From the NCBI GenBank assembly GCA_041639705.1, contig JBEQBT010000241.1, forward strand, positions 1-5,206: a stretch of DNA of 5,206 bases. The letters run 5' to 3'. The position numbers were made by a program, and so were the translations under genes. Under the pieces are notes generated by a model, which was not told the DNA's origin, did not search any database, and saw only the letters and a program-made list of their open reading frames with translations. The DNA is from JARDZI01 sp041639705. GTDB lineage: Bacteria; Bacillota; Clostridia; Clostridiales; Caloramatoraceae. Shown here one piece after another: positions 1-5,076 of this stretch. Position 1 is the first letter of the stretch; the number at the start of each line of letters is the position of its first letter.

Positions 1-23
1 TTCAACACTTCTTTGCCTCGCAT
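1..23 (-). CDS. Start of an unidentified gene running off the left edge (partial)
   Basis: An ATG at 23-21 opens a frame reading MRGKEVL before the window ends. It is preceded, after a 7-base gap, by a purine-rich ribosome binding site (GAAAGAGGGT, 31-40), and two sigma-A-like promoters lie upstream on the same strand. The combination of promoter, ribosome binding site and start codon is what supports a real gene. Seven residues are too few to name a family. The vegetative-type promoters suggest it does not belong to the sporulation set to its right. Confidence 0.5.
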
Positions 24-50
24 GTAAAACACCCTCTTTCCACTATTACT

Positions 51-79
51 ATTTTACTATAAAAAAACCAATCCGTCAA
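51..79 (-). promoter_or_regulatory. Sigma-A-like promoter P2 for the left-edge gene
   Basis: On the minus strand TTGACG (79-74) is followed by exactly 17 bases and TAAAAT (56-51). The expected start of transcription is near 44, giving a leader of about 20 bases that just includes the ribosome binding site. It is the proximal member of a tandem pair. AT-rich DNA gives chance matches, but the near-consensus -35 box and ideal spacing make this a reasonable call. Confidence 0.5.
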
Positions 80-90
80 TGAAATTAAAT

Positions 91-119
91 ATTTTAACAA
101 TGTTTTAACCAGATGTCAA
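91..119 (-). promoter_or_regulatory. Sigma-A-like promoter P1 for the left-edge gene
   Basis: On the minus strand a perfect TTGACA (119-114) is followed by 17 bases and TAAAAT (96-91). A TG pair one base before the -10 box gives an extended -10 element. This is the best vegetative promoter in the window. It lies 40 bases upstream of P2 and shares its TTGAC...TGGTT...TAAAAT pattern, so it may have arisen by local duplication. Confidence 0.6.
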
Positions 120-396
120 TATTAAAACTATATATATTATATGGGGAATTAATGAGAACGGGAGATTTATTCATGTAAAATTCACAATTACGGTTATTTT
201 ACGCCTTTGTACCACCTTGATTTTTTATGAAATTTGTAATCTAGCATGTTTCATATATCCGACATGCTAACATCTACAATATAAGTATATATTTTGCCTA
301 AATTCCTTATATTATACCCTATTTAATCAATATTAATAATTATTTTTCGACAAATATTTATTAATGGTAATTGAATATTTATTTATAAAATCCTGC
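120..396. other. AT-rich intergenic stretch with no gene
   Basis: Neither strand has a reading frame of useful length with a ribosome binding site. The only clear structure is an 8-base inverted repeat, TAGCATGT at 242-249 and its complement at 262-269, with a 12-base loop. It has no U-tract on either side, so it does not look like a terminator. It could be an operator or a chance palindrome. A GGTGGTAC motif on the minus strand (around 210-220) is discussed under rejected items. Confidence 0.6.
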
Positions 397-425
397 AAAA
401 AATATCCCTGAGAAATCTCTCAGGG
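397..425 (-). terminator. Intrinsic terminator of the yabG-amidase operon
   Basis: CCCTGAGA (406-413) and TCTCAGGG (418-425) form a perfect 8-bp stem with a 4-base loop. In the minus-strand transcript the stem is followed by AUAUUUUUUG (405-396), a good U-tract. The 5' arm of the RNA stem contains the TGA stop codon of the amidase gene (422-420), so the last codons of the gene are built into the terminator. Confidence 0.85.
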
Positions 426-1778
426 CTCTATATTATAGTGGATGCATATACTATTATAAATTGCAACTGCAATATTATTATAATTCTTTTCATTATACTT
501 AGCTCTGTCCTGGTCACCTGATAAATACATGCATTCAACCATTACCCCACTTACCTTGCATTCCCTTAATAAAAAATAATCTCCTGTTCTAGTGCCTCTG
601 CTCCTTACCCCTATTTTATTGCTTATTTCTCTACTGATTATACTTCCTAATTTTAATGCCTCTTCATCTCTATTATAACAATAGCATTCTACTCCATTTA
701 CACCAGATGCTGCAAAATAGTTTTGATGTATACTTATATATAGCTCCGGTCTTTCCCTATTTATCATCTCTACCCTGTCACTTAATGGAATATTTTTATC
801 ATCATTTCTTGTAAGCATTACAGTAGCTCCCTTTTCCTGAAGCTTATTCATTAACATATGTCCTATTTTAAGATTTACATCCTTTTCCACAATACCTTCA
901 ATTACATTCCCCTTGTCATTTCCTCCATGGCCAGGATCCACAATTATCTTCTTGTCCATAAGTGTATTTAAAAGCTTATATTCATCAAGGTTTTCAAATG
1001 TAACTCCTGTATAGTAATAATCAATTATCTCTTTGAAGCTTTTTCCTTTCTGGGCCATATTCTTTGCACCCTCAATACAAATACCAAGACCCATTCCTTT
1101 CCCAATTGCCCTAAGTATAACACTGTCCTCCATAAAATATACTCTATTACTTTCCATTCCGAACATTTCAGCAAATTCTTCTCCAGACATTTTAATGCCT
1201 AAAAAACTAATATCAATAATTCTTCCAGTGTTATCCCTTTCCACCCCGTTAAATATTCCATCCATGCTGTCTTTAAAAACAAGTCCCTTAAGATTTAATT
1301 GTTTTGCATACTCAACTAAATTTATTTTCTTTTCAAAATTGCATTGAGAACAGTGTTCGCATAAAACTCTTCTTAAGTAATTTATTCTGTAGCCTAAGAC
1401 ATCCTCAGAGTTTGCGGTTCCACCTCCACAGCATTCTGTAATAAACATATCTACTACCTTATTTCCACTTACTGCGACTATGCCCCTTGTAGCAGATACC
1501 ACCTCAGTGATTAGCCTTTGTTTTTCCCCATCCAACGCTTCAAAATGTGACCTATCTAAAATTAATTTTTGCTTTGATGGGGAAGCATACTTGAAATTTT
1601 TAATTTCCCGAGCAAGCTGGCTTCTTTTTAAAACTGTAAGTGTCTTAATTACCTCAATATTATAATTACCATTAATAATATTAAATGCTGCTGCTTCATA
1701 TACTAAAGCTTTATCTATTTCGATTTTAACTAGTTCATTCGTGCCTTTAATATAACCTTCTATAAAAACCTCAATCAA
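420..1778 (-). CDS. SpoIID-like / N-acetylmuramoyl-L-alanine amidase (Amidase_3) fusion
   Basis: 452 residues. The C-terminal half (about 277-448) is an Amidase_3 (CwlD/LytC-type) zinc amidase, which cuts the bond between N-acetylmuramic acid and the stem peptide. It shows DPGHGG (H284), EKDVNL (E298), SIHQN (H351) as zinc ligands and VMVEC (E415) as the catalytic glutamate, all intact. The N-terminal half (about 20-260) matches SpoIID at GGGTANSEDVLGY and GAKNMAQKGKSFKEIIDYYYTG. However, the position of the catalytic Glu in the SpoIID EMP motif appears to be I34, the His of GGHT is G120, and the GHG motif reads GLG. A Cys cluster (C116, C117, C140, C143, C146) could still bind zinc. No signal peptide or membrane helix is visible. 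The start is TTG at 1778: an in-frame TAA lies immediately upstream, a GGAGGG ribosome binding site lies 6 bases before it, and the first internal ATG comes only at residue 111. It is the second gene of an operon with yabG, 12 bases away. Likely role: spore peptidoglycan processing in the mother cell or during germination (inferred). Confidence 0.88.
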   Translation of the reverse strand: MIEVFIEGYIKGTNELVKIEIDKALVYEAAAFNIINGNYNIEVIKTLTVLKRSQLAREIKNFKYASPSKQKLILDRSHFEALDGEKQRLITEVVSATRGIVAVSGNKVVDMFITECCGGGTANSEDVLGYRINYLRRVLCEHCSQCNFEKKINLVEYAKQLNLKGLVFKDSMDGIFNGVERDNTGRIIDISFLGIKMSGEEFAEMFGMESNRVYFMEDSVILRAIGKGMGLGICIEGAKNMAQKGKSFKEIIDYYYTGVTFENLDEYKLLNTLMDKKIIVDPGHGGNDKGNVIEGIVEKDVNLKIGHMLMNKLQEKGATVMLTRNDDKNIPLSDRVEMINRERPELYISIHQNYFAASGVNGVECYCYNRDEEALKLGSIISREISNKIGVRSRGTRTGDYFLLRECKVSGVMVECMYLSGDQDRAKYNEKNYNNIAVAIYNSICIHYNIEP

Positions 1779-1784
1779 TTAAAA

Positions 1785-1804
1785 CCCTCCCTATGCATAG
1801 GGAG
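1785..1804 (-). promoter_or_regulatory. Ribosome binding site inside a hairpin at the yabG-amidase junction
   Basis: CTCCCTATGCATAGGGAG (1787-1804) is a perfect 18-base palindrome. In the minus-strand mRNA it can fold as a 7-bp stem with a UGCA loop. The 3' arm contains the yabG UAG stop (1793-1791) and the first four bases of the GGAGGG ribosome binding site (1790-1785) for the TTG start at 1778. Ribosomes finishing yabG would open the stem, so the layout suggests translational coupling. The palindrome is read directly from the sequence; the coupling is an inference. Confidence 0.6.
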
Positions 1805-2666
1805 ATTTTGGCGTACCTTCCCTGAACTTTCCCCTTGTCTGAAGGCCTCCAATTCCCTTTGCTCCTGTTATAGTGTTTTCTAAAGCTTCCTGTGCTGTTA
1901 AAAACTTTGAAATACTACTAAATGCAATTTTTTCACATATAAACACCGGGTCAAGACAATGAATAAGCACTCGATGAGGAGAGCTGGCGAAATTAGCACC
2001 AGCATCCATTATCGCTTCATAATAGGATTGACATGCTCCAGCAAAAATCACAAGATCATCATAGGATGGTTCATATGTTCTTGCAGCTTTTACAGCTTCT
2101 ACAAAATACTTAGAATTTCGGTAGCTGTCAACACTTCTAAAGTTCTGAGTTCCTTTAACCATTCCATCATGTCCTGTAAGAACTAGTATGTCTGGTCTAT
2201 ATTCTTTCAGTAGCTCTGTAATCATCTGTGGCTGCTGCAGCTCAGGCACTAATTTCCCATAGGCTTCAAGTCCGAGTTGTTTGTATCCCCGAAGACACAC
2301 GTTTAGGTACTCTTCGTCACCATCAACGTGTAAAACCTTTCCTGTTTTACCAACAAACACACCCTCATTTGTCTTTTGAAAAACAGTTCCCCTTATGCTG
2401 GTCATTTGATTTCTTCTCTGAAGTAATATCTTTTTCATCATTGAATTTGCTCTTTTATTTGTATTTTCATCATTAGTACTTATTCTATTTAAACCTGGCC
2501 TTTCCAAATCATTTTCTGGAGCATCAGCCATAATTCTTAGATTTGTACCCTTTAACATATAAAGGTTTTGACCATCTGCTTTTTTAATAATTTGGACGAC
2601 TTTAAAATATATATCTCCCCCATAGGATTTTCTCACTACTACATCTCCCACCTTAAACTCCTCCAT
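1791..2666 (-). CDS. yabG: Sporulation-specific protease YabG
   Basis: 291 residues, close to the usual YabG length (about 290). It has a small beta-rich N-terminal region (FKVGDVVVRKSYGGDIYFKV, residues 4-23) typical of the family. The protease part contains TGHDG (H166) and AGACQS (C212), the conserved His and Cys expected to form the catalytic dyad of this cysteine-protease-like family (MEROPS U57). In Bacillus, YabG is a mother-cell protease that trims coat proteins; in Clostridioides difficile it processes pre-proSleC and other germination proteins. Here it probably has a similar late-sporulation role. No signal peptide is seen, as expected for a mother-cell protein. The ATG at 2666 follows AAAGGAG with a 7-base gap. 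A sigma-K-like promoter lies just upstream. It is first in an operon with the SpoIID/amidase fusion gene. Family identity is very secure; substrates in this organism are unknown. Confidence 0.96.
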   Translation of the reverse strand: MEEFKVGDVVVRKSYGGDIYFKVVQIIKKADGQNLYMLKGTNLRIMADAPENDLERPGLNRISTNDENTNKRANSMMKKILLQRRNQMTSIRGTVFQKTNEGVFVGKTGKVLHVDGDEEYLNVCLRGYKQLGLEAYGKLVPELQQPQMITELLKEYRPDILVLTGHDGMVKGTQNFRSVDSYRNSKYFVEAVKAARTYEPSYDDLVIFAGACQSYYEAIMDAGANFASSPHRVLIHCLDPVFICEKIAFSSISKFLTAQEALENTITGAKGIGGLQTRGKFREGTPKSPYA

Positions 2667-2692
2667 AGAATCACTCCTTTACCTAGATAATA

Positions 2693-2721
2693 TATAATAT
2701 GAATTCTCGACATCTTTTGTT
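2693..2721 (-). promoter_or_regulatory. Sigma-K-like promoter of yabG
   Basis: On the minus strand AACA (2721-2718) is followed by 16 bases and CATATTATA (2701-2693). This matches the sigma-K pattern, an AC-containing -35 box and CATANNNTA -10 box. In Bacillus subtilis yabG is known to be transcribed by sigma-K, which agrees. The distance to the ATG at 2666 leaves a leader of about 20 bases containing the AAAGGAG site. Confidence 0.65.
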
Positions 2722-2783
2722 AATGAAACATTAGGGGGGATTTAGGTCCCAATATCAAGAAACGACTTTAAATTACATTTGTT

Positions 2784-2812
2784 GTCATAATAAATATACA
2801 ATGCATATTATA
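2784..2812 (+). promoter_or_regulatory. Candidate sporulation-type promoter of the glycosyltransferase gene
   Basis: CATATTATA (2804-2812) is the same 9-mer as the -10 box of the divergent yabG promoter, and identity extends to 12 bases. No AC-type -35 box sits at sigma-K spacing, but TCATAAT (2785-2791) resembles a sigma-E -35 box 12 bases upstream. The same stretch can also be read as sigma-A: TTGTCA (2782-2787), 18 bases, TATTAT (2806-2811). The sequence alone does not decide between them. Either reading gives a leader of about 35-40 bases to the ATG at 2856. Confidence 0.45.
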
Positions 2813-2855
2813 TATAGAACTTGTCATTTATTTATTATTTAATGGAGATGATGCA

Positions 2856-3641
2856 ATGAAGTATATAATTATTCCATGTCTCAATGAATCCTTATACATT
2901 GAAAATGTTATTAAAGCTTGTGAAGAAAGTGCTGCAGATAGGATTATAATTGTTGAAAACGGAAGTGATGATGGAAGTCTTGATGTAATCAAAAAAAATC
3001 TATCTGATAAAACTGAAATTTTATTTATTAATATGCCATTAGGTCATGACATTCCAAAGGCATTAGGACTTCACTATGCTCTTGAAGATGGTGGCGAATA
3101 TTTCATATTCTTTGATGGTGATATGATTGGAATTTCAAAGGATGACATTAATACCATGTTTAATTCACTTGAATCGGGAGTTGATCTGTCATTAACAGAC
3201 TGCTACTGTGATGGAAGCTCTCCTGAAGGCCTAGCTTCCTATGTTTTAGAGTTTAGAGAAATGCTCAATAGAGAGTTGAATGTATTTAGTAAAATAAACC
3301 ATGCATCCCCCTCCCACGGTCCAATAGGTTTATCAAAAAGACTAGCACAGTCCATACCTAAAGAATATATAGGAATCCCACCACTTCTTTTAGAGTATGC
3401 TGTGGAGAATAATTATAAAATAGATATAGGCCTTAAAAAGCTTCATATGGATTTAGGCTCTAGTGAAAGAACAGAGAAGCACAGACTAAAAATGGCTGAA
3501 ACCATAGTAGGAGACACTATTTATGCCATAAGAAACACTAAAAAAAACATCACTAATAGAAAATATGATGGAATCGAATATACAGGCTTCCACGAAAATA
3601 GAAGATTTGATATTTTAGAGCTGATAACAAAGCAAAGGTAA
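2856..3641 (+). CDS. Family 2 glycosyltransferase (GT-A fold)
   Basis: 261 residues. The N-terminus opens directly with the GT-A nucleotide-sugar fold: IIIPCLNES (4-12), then IIVENGSDDGS (31-41), and the metal-binding DXD-type motif FFDGDM (85-90). Downstream, HASPSHGPIGLSKRL (149-163) and PPLLLEYA (175-182) correspond to the acceptor/active-site region of this group, in the style of processive or glucosyl-3-phosphoglycerate-synthase-like enzymes. No transmembrane segment is visible, so it is probably cytosolic and transfers a sugar from a nucleotide donor to an unidentified acceptor. The ATG follows GGAG with an 8-base gap. It is transcribed alone, divergently from yabG and convergently with the CotS-like gene. 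That setting suggests glycosylation of spore coat or surface material, but this is context only. The family call is firm; donor and acceptor are unknown. Confidence 0.88.
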   Translation: MKYIIIPCLNESLYIENVIKACEESAADRIIIVENGSDDGSLDVIKKNLSDKTEILFINMPLGHDIPKALGLHYALEDGGEYFIFFDGDMIGISKDDINTMFNSLESGVDLSLTDCYCDGSSPEGLASYVLEFREMLNRELNVFSKINHASPSHGPIGLSKRLAQSIPKEYIGIPPLLLEYAVENNYKIDIGLKKLHMDLGSSERTEKHRLKMAETIVGDTIYAIRNTKKNITNRKYDGIEYTGFHENRRFDILELITKQR

Positions 3642-3680
3642 CAGGTTCATAATTGAAGAGCCTGTAGACTAGGCAATAAA

Positions 3681-3756
3681 AAGATTCTTCACTGCGTTCA
3701 GAATGACAGGTTAACAAGTTACATACCTTGTCATTCTGAGCCTTGCGAAGAATCTT
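3681..3756. repeat. Dispersed hairpin repeat, copy 1 (possible terminator between convergent genes)
   Basis: The left arm (3681-3710) and right arm (3726-3756) are inverted copies. The outer stem is AAGATTCTTC against GAAGAATCTT (10 bp), then a 7-by-7 largely unpaired patch, then an inner stem TCAGAATGACA against TGTCATTCTGA (11 bp), and a 15-base loop. The element lies between the convergent ends of the glycosyltransferase and CotS-like genes. On the minus strand the stem runs into five U residues (3682-3678), so it may terminate the CotS-like transcript; plus-strand termination is less clear. Hairpins carrying GTCATTCTGAG...GAAGAATCTT are familiar as dispersed non-coding repeats in many bacterial genomes, recalled here and not searched. 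Confidence 0.8.
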
Positions 3757-3787
3757 ATTTAATCAAGTTTTATGGTATTGTTATCGC

Positions 3788-4768
3788 TTACAAGCTAATT
3801 ATAAAATTCATATATTCTTCTCTTTCATCTATAATTTCCTTCATCTTCTTTACAAAACTTGCCTCGCTCCAGCCTGCTTCCTTGTAATAATATCTGTTTG
3901 CAAGCCTCCAAAACCTTTGGGGAAATATCAATAGAGTTTTTAATATGTTTAATTCATCCTTACTAATAGGTTTAACATTTCCGTATGCTTCAAGCACTAG
4001 CTTTCCGGAATTCATATTCCAGTTTAACCTTTTTAAAGACTTTATAAGAAGAGTTGCTACATCATAAATCTGCATTTCCCATTTACAGTAATCGAAATCA
4101 ATAATATATGAATTTCCATTATCCTCAAACAATATGTTGTGATAAGTAAAATCATGATGACATAGAACCTTATCACTTAGTGCATCGCTGCATACCTTTT
4201 TATAGCTTTCCAAGTCCAAGGATTTCATAGCTTCCTTTGATAGCTTTAAATAAAAGTCTACATTTGATAGATATAGCATATCAAATTCTGTTTTTCTTTT
4301 ATTTTTTCTTGCAGTATCCCTCATTTTATTCAAGGTAGCGAGTCTTTTATCAAGTGTATTAGTAAGCTTTCCTATATCACTTCTGACCTTGGTGTCCTCA
4401 TCTGGTGTGAACCCTCTTGCGCATAAATGAAACCTTGCTAAGGTCTCCGCTGCCCTTATTAAGTCTTCCTCCTTCTTGAAGTCGCATTCTCTCCCATCAA
4501 TCCAATTAGTTACTACATAAATGTCATCATTTACAAAGGCATAGGGGGCGCCTTCGGGGGTTAAATAGTTTTTATCTATTTTATCAAAACCATTACTAAT
4601 TATGTGTTCTTTAGCTTTATATATATACATTAGTTTTTGTGTTCCATAGCTTATCTTTTTTAAGCATTTGTTTCCTTTATCAGTTTTAATTAAGTATACT
4701 CCTTTCATTGGTATCATCTCATATATTTTAAATCCAAATTGTGTTGATATTTCAGTTTCTCTTACCAT
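3788..4768 (-). CDS. CotS-family spore coat / aminoglycoside-phosphotransferase-like kinase
   Basis: 326 residues, typical of the CotS/YutH/YtaA group of spore-coat proteins with a choline-kinase-like fold. The N-lobe has VYLIKTDKGNKCLKKI (24-39), where K37 or K38 is the likely ATP-binding lysine. The hinge region is YVVTNWIDGREC (84-95). The C-lobe carries the catalytic loop LCHHDFTYHNILF (202-214; H204, D206, N211) and the metal-binding YIIDFD (221-226; D224, D226). These motifs look intact, so the protein may be an active kinase on a sugar or small molecule, although most family members have no assigned substrate. No signal peptide or membrane segment is seen. The ATG at 4768 follows AGGGGGTGAT, a near-perfect ribosome binding site. 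It is a single-gene unit, convergent with the glycosyltransferase gene and bracketed by two repeat copies. It probably acts in coat assembly or coat-glycan formation (inferred from family and neighbours). Confidence 0.9.
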   Translation of the reverse strand: MVRETEISTQFGFKIYEMIPMKGVYLIKTDKGNKCLKKISYGTQKLMYIYKAKEHIISNGFDKIDKNYLTPEGAPYAFVNDDIYVVTNWIDGRECDFKKEEDLIRAAETLARFHLCARGFTPDEDTKVRSDIGKLTNTLDKRLATLNKMRDTARKNKRKTEFDMLYLSNVDFYLKLSKEAMKSLDLESYKKVCSDALSDKVLCHHDFTYHNILFEDNGNSYIIDFDYCKWEMQIYDVATLLIKSLKRLNWNMNSGKLVLEAYGNVKPISKDELNILKTLLIFPQRFWRLANRYYYKEAGWSEASFVKKMKEIIDEREEYMNFIISL

Positions 4769-4805
4769 ATAATCACCCCCTATTTATTTTTATGTCGAAG
4801 AGTTG

Positions 4806-4835
4806 TTTTATATGATAGCAAATACATAAAAATAC
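4806..4835 (-). promoter_or_regulatory. Weak candidate promoter of the CotS-like gene
   Basis: On the minus strand CATATAAAA (4814-4806) resembles a sporulation -10 box. GTATTTTT (4835-4828), 13 bases upstream, loosely resembles a sigma-E -35 box. The latter overlaps the U-tract of the preceding terminator. The match is poor and AT-rich, so this is a suggestion only; it is the best candidate found between that terminator and the start codon. Confidence 0.3.
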
Positions 4836-4865
4836 GCCCTATGGCAGTTAAACTATCCTTAGGGC
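4828..4865 (-). terminator. Probable terminator of the right-edge gene
   Basis: GCCCTATGG (4836-4844) and CCTTAGGGC (4857-4865) pair with one mismatch, and the enclosed CAGTTAAACTAT can extend the stem. In the minus-strand transcript the stem is followed by GUAUUUUUAUG (4835-4825). It lies downstream of the right-edge gene and upstream of the CotS-like gene, so it should isolate the two units. Confidence 0.65.
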
Positions 4866-4882
4866 TTATGTACATATTATAG

Positions 4883-4902
4883 TGCCATAATATGCCATAA
4901 TG
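4883..4902. repeat. Short tandem repeat, two 10-base units
   Basis: TGCCATAATA (4883-4892) is followed directly by TGCCATAATG (4893-4902), nine of ten bases identical. It sits in non-coding DNA between the repeat hairpin and the terminator. No function is evident; it could be a protein-binding site or replication slippage. Confidence 0.5.
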
Positions 4903-4930
4903 CTATGAAACACTAATTGTTATAGTCCCA

Positions 4931-5001
4931 TGTCATCCTGAACGTAGTGAAGGATCTTATAGCATATTCGGGAAAGATTCTTCACTGCGCTCAGAATGAC
5001 A
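4931..5001. repeat. Dispersed hairpin repeat, copy 2
   Basis: The arms 4931-4958 and 4974-5001 are inverted copies, 28 bases each with four differences, all transitions, and a 15-base loop. Two of the four differences become G-U pairs in RNA from either strand, so both transcripts can fold. The right arm with its flank (4974-5003) matches the left arm of copy 1 (3681-3710) at 29 of 30 bases in the same orientation. The copy lies in the 3' untranslated region of the right-edge gene. Confidence 0.85.
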
Positions 5002-5076
5002 GGCTATTGTGCTCTTAATGGCAATAAAATGTCTAACCCCATAGTTTAATAATGCAATGGAGCAATCAGTATGCCA

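Noticed and set aside
151..177. Eight-codon reading frame MRTGDLFM on the plus strand
   Set aside because: Too short, no convincing ribosome binding site and no promoter.
205..225. T-box-like core AAGGTGGTAC followed by AAAGGCG on the minus strand, upstream of the left-edge gene
   Set aside because: The match to the T-box core breaks after GGTAC, no terminator or antiterminator follows, no specifier stem is visible, and the gene has its own promoters further downstream.
242..269. Eight-base inverted repeat with a 12-base loop as a terminator
   Set aside because: No U-tract on either strand, no gene ending beside it, and AT-rich DNA gives such palindromes by chance.
1033..2476. Plus-strand open frames at 1033-1347, 1480-1665, 1959-2186 and 2228-2476
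   Set aside because: They lie antisense inside the well-supported amidase and yabG genes, have low-complexity or unnatural composition and lack ribosome binding sites.
3641..3665. Hairpin ACAGG...CCTGT right after the glycosyltransferase stop as an intrinsic terminator
   Set aside because: The stem is interrupted by a three-base bulge and no U-tract follows; the larger repeat hairpin downstream is a better candidate.
3743..3934. Plus-strand open frame starting in the repeat hairpin and running into the CotS-like gene
   Set aside because: It is antisense to a clear gene, begins within a repeat, and its translation resembles no protein.
3681..5003. Composite transposon carrying the CotS-like gene between the two repeats
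   Set aside because: No transposase, no target-site duplication was seen, and the repeats are short hairpins typical of dispersed non-coding elements.
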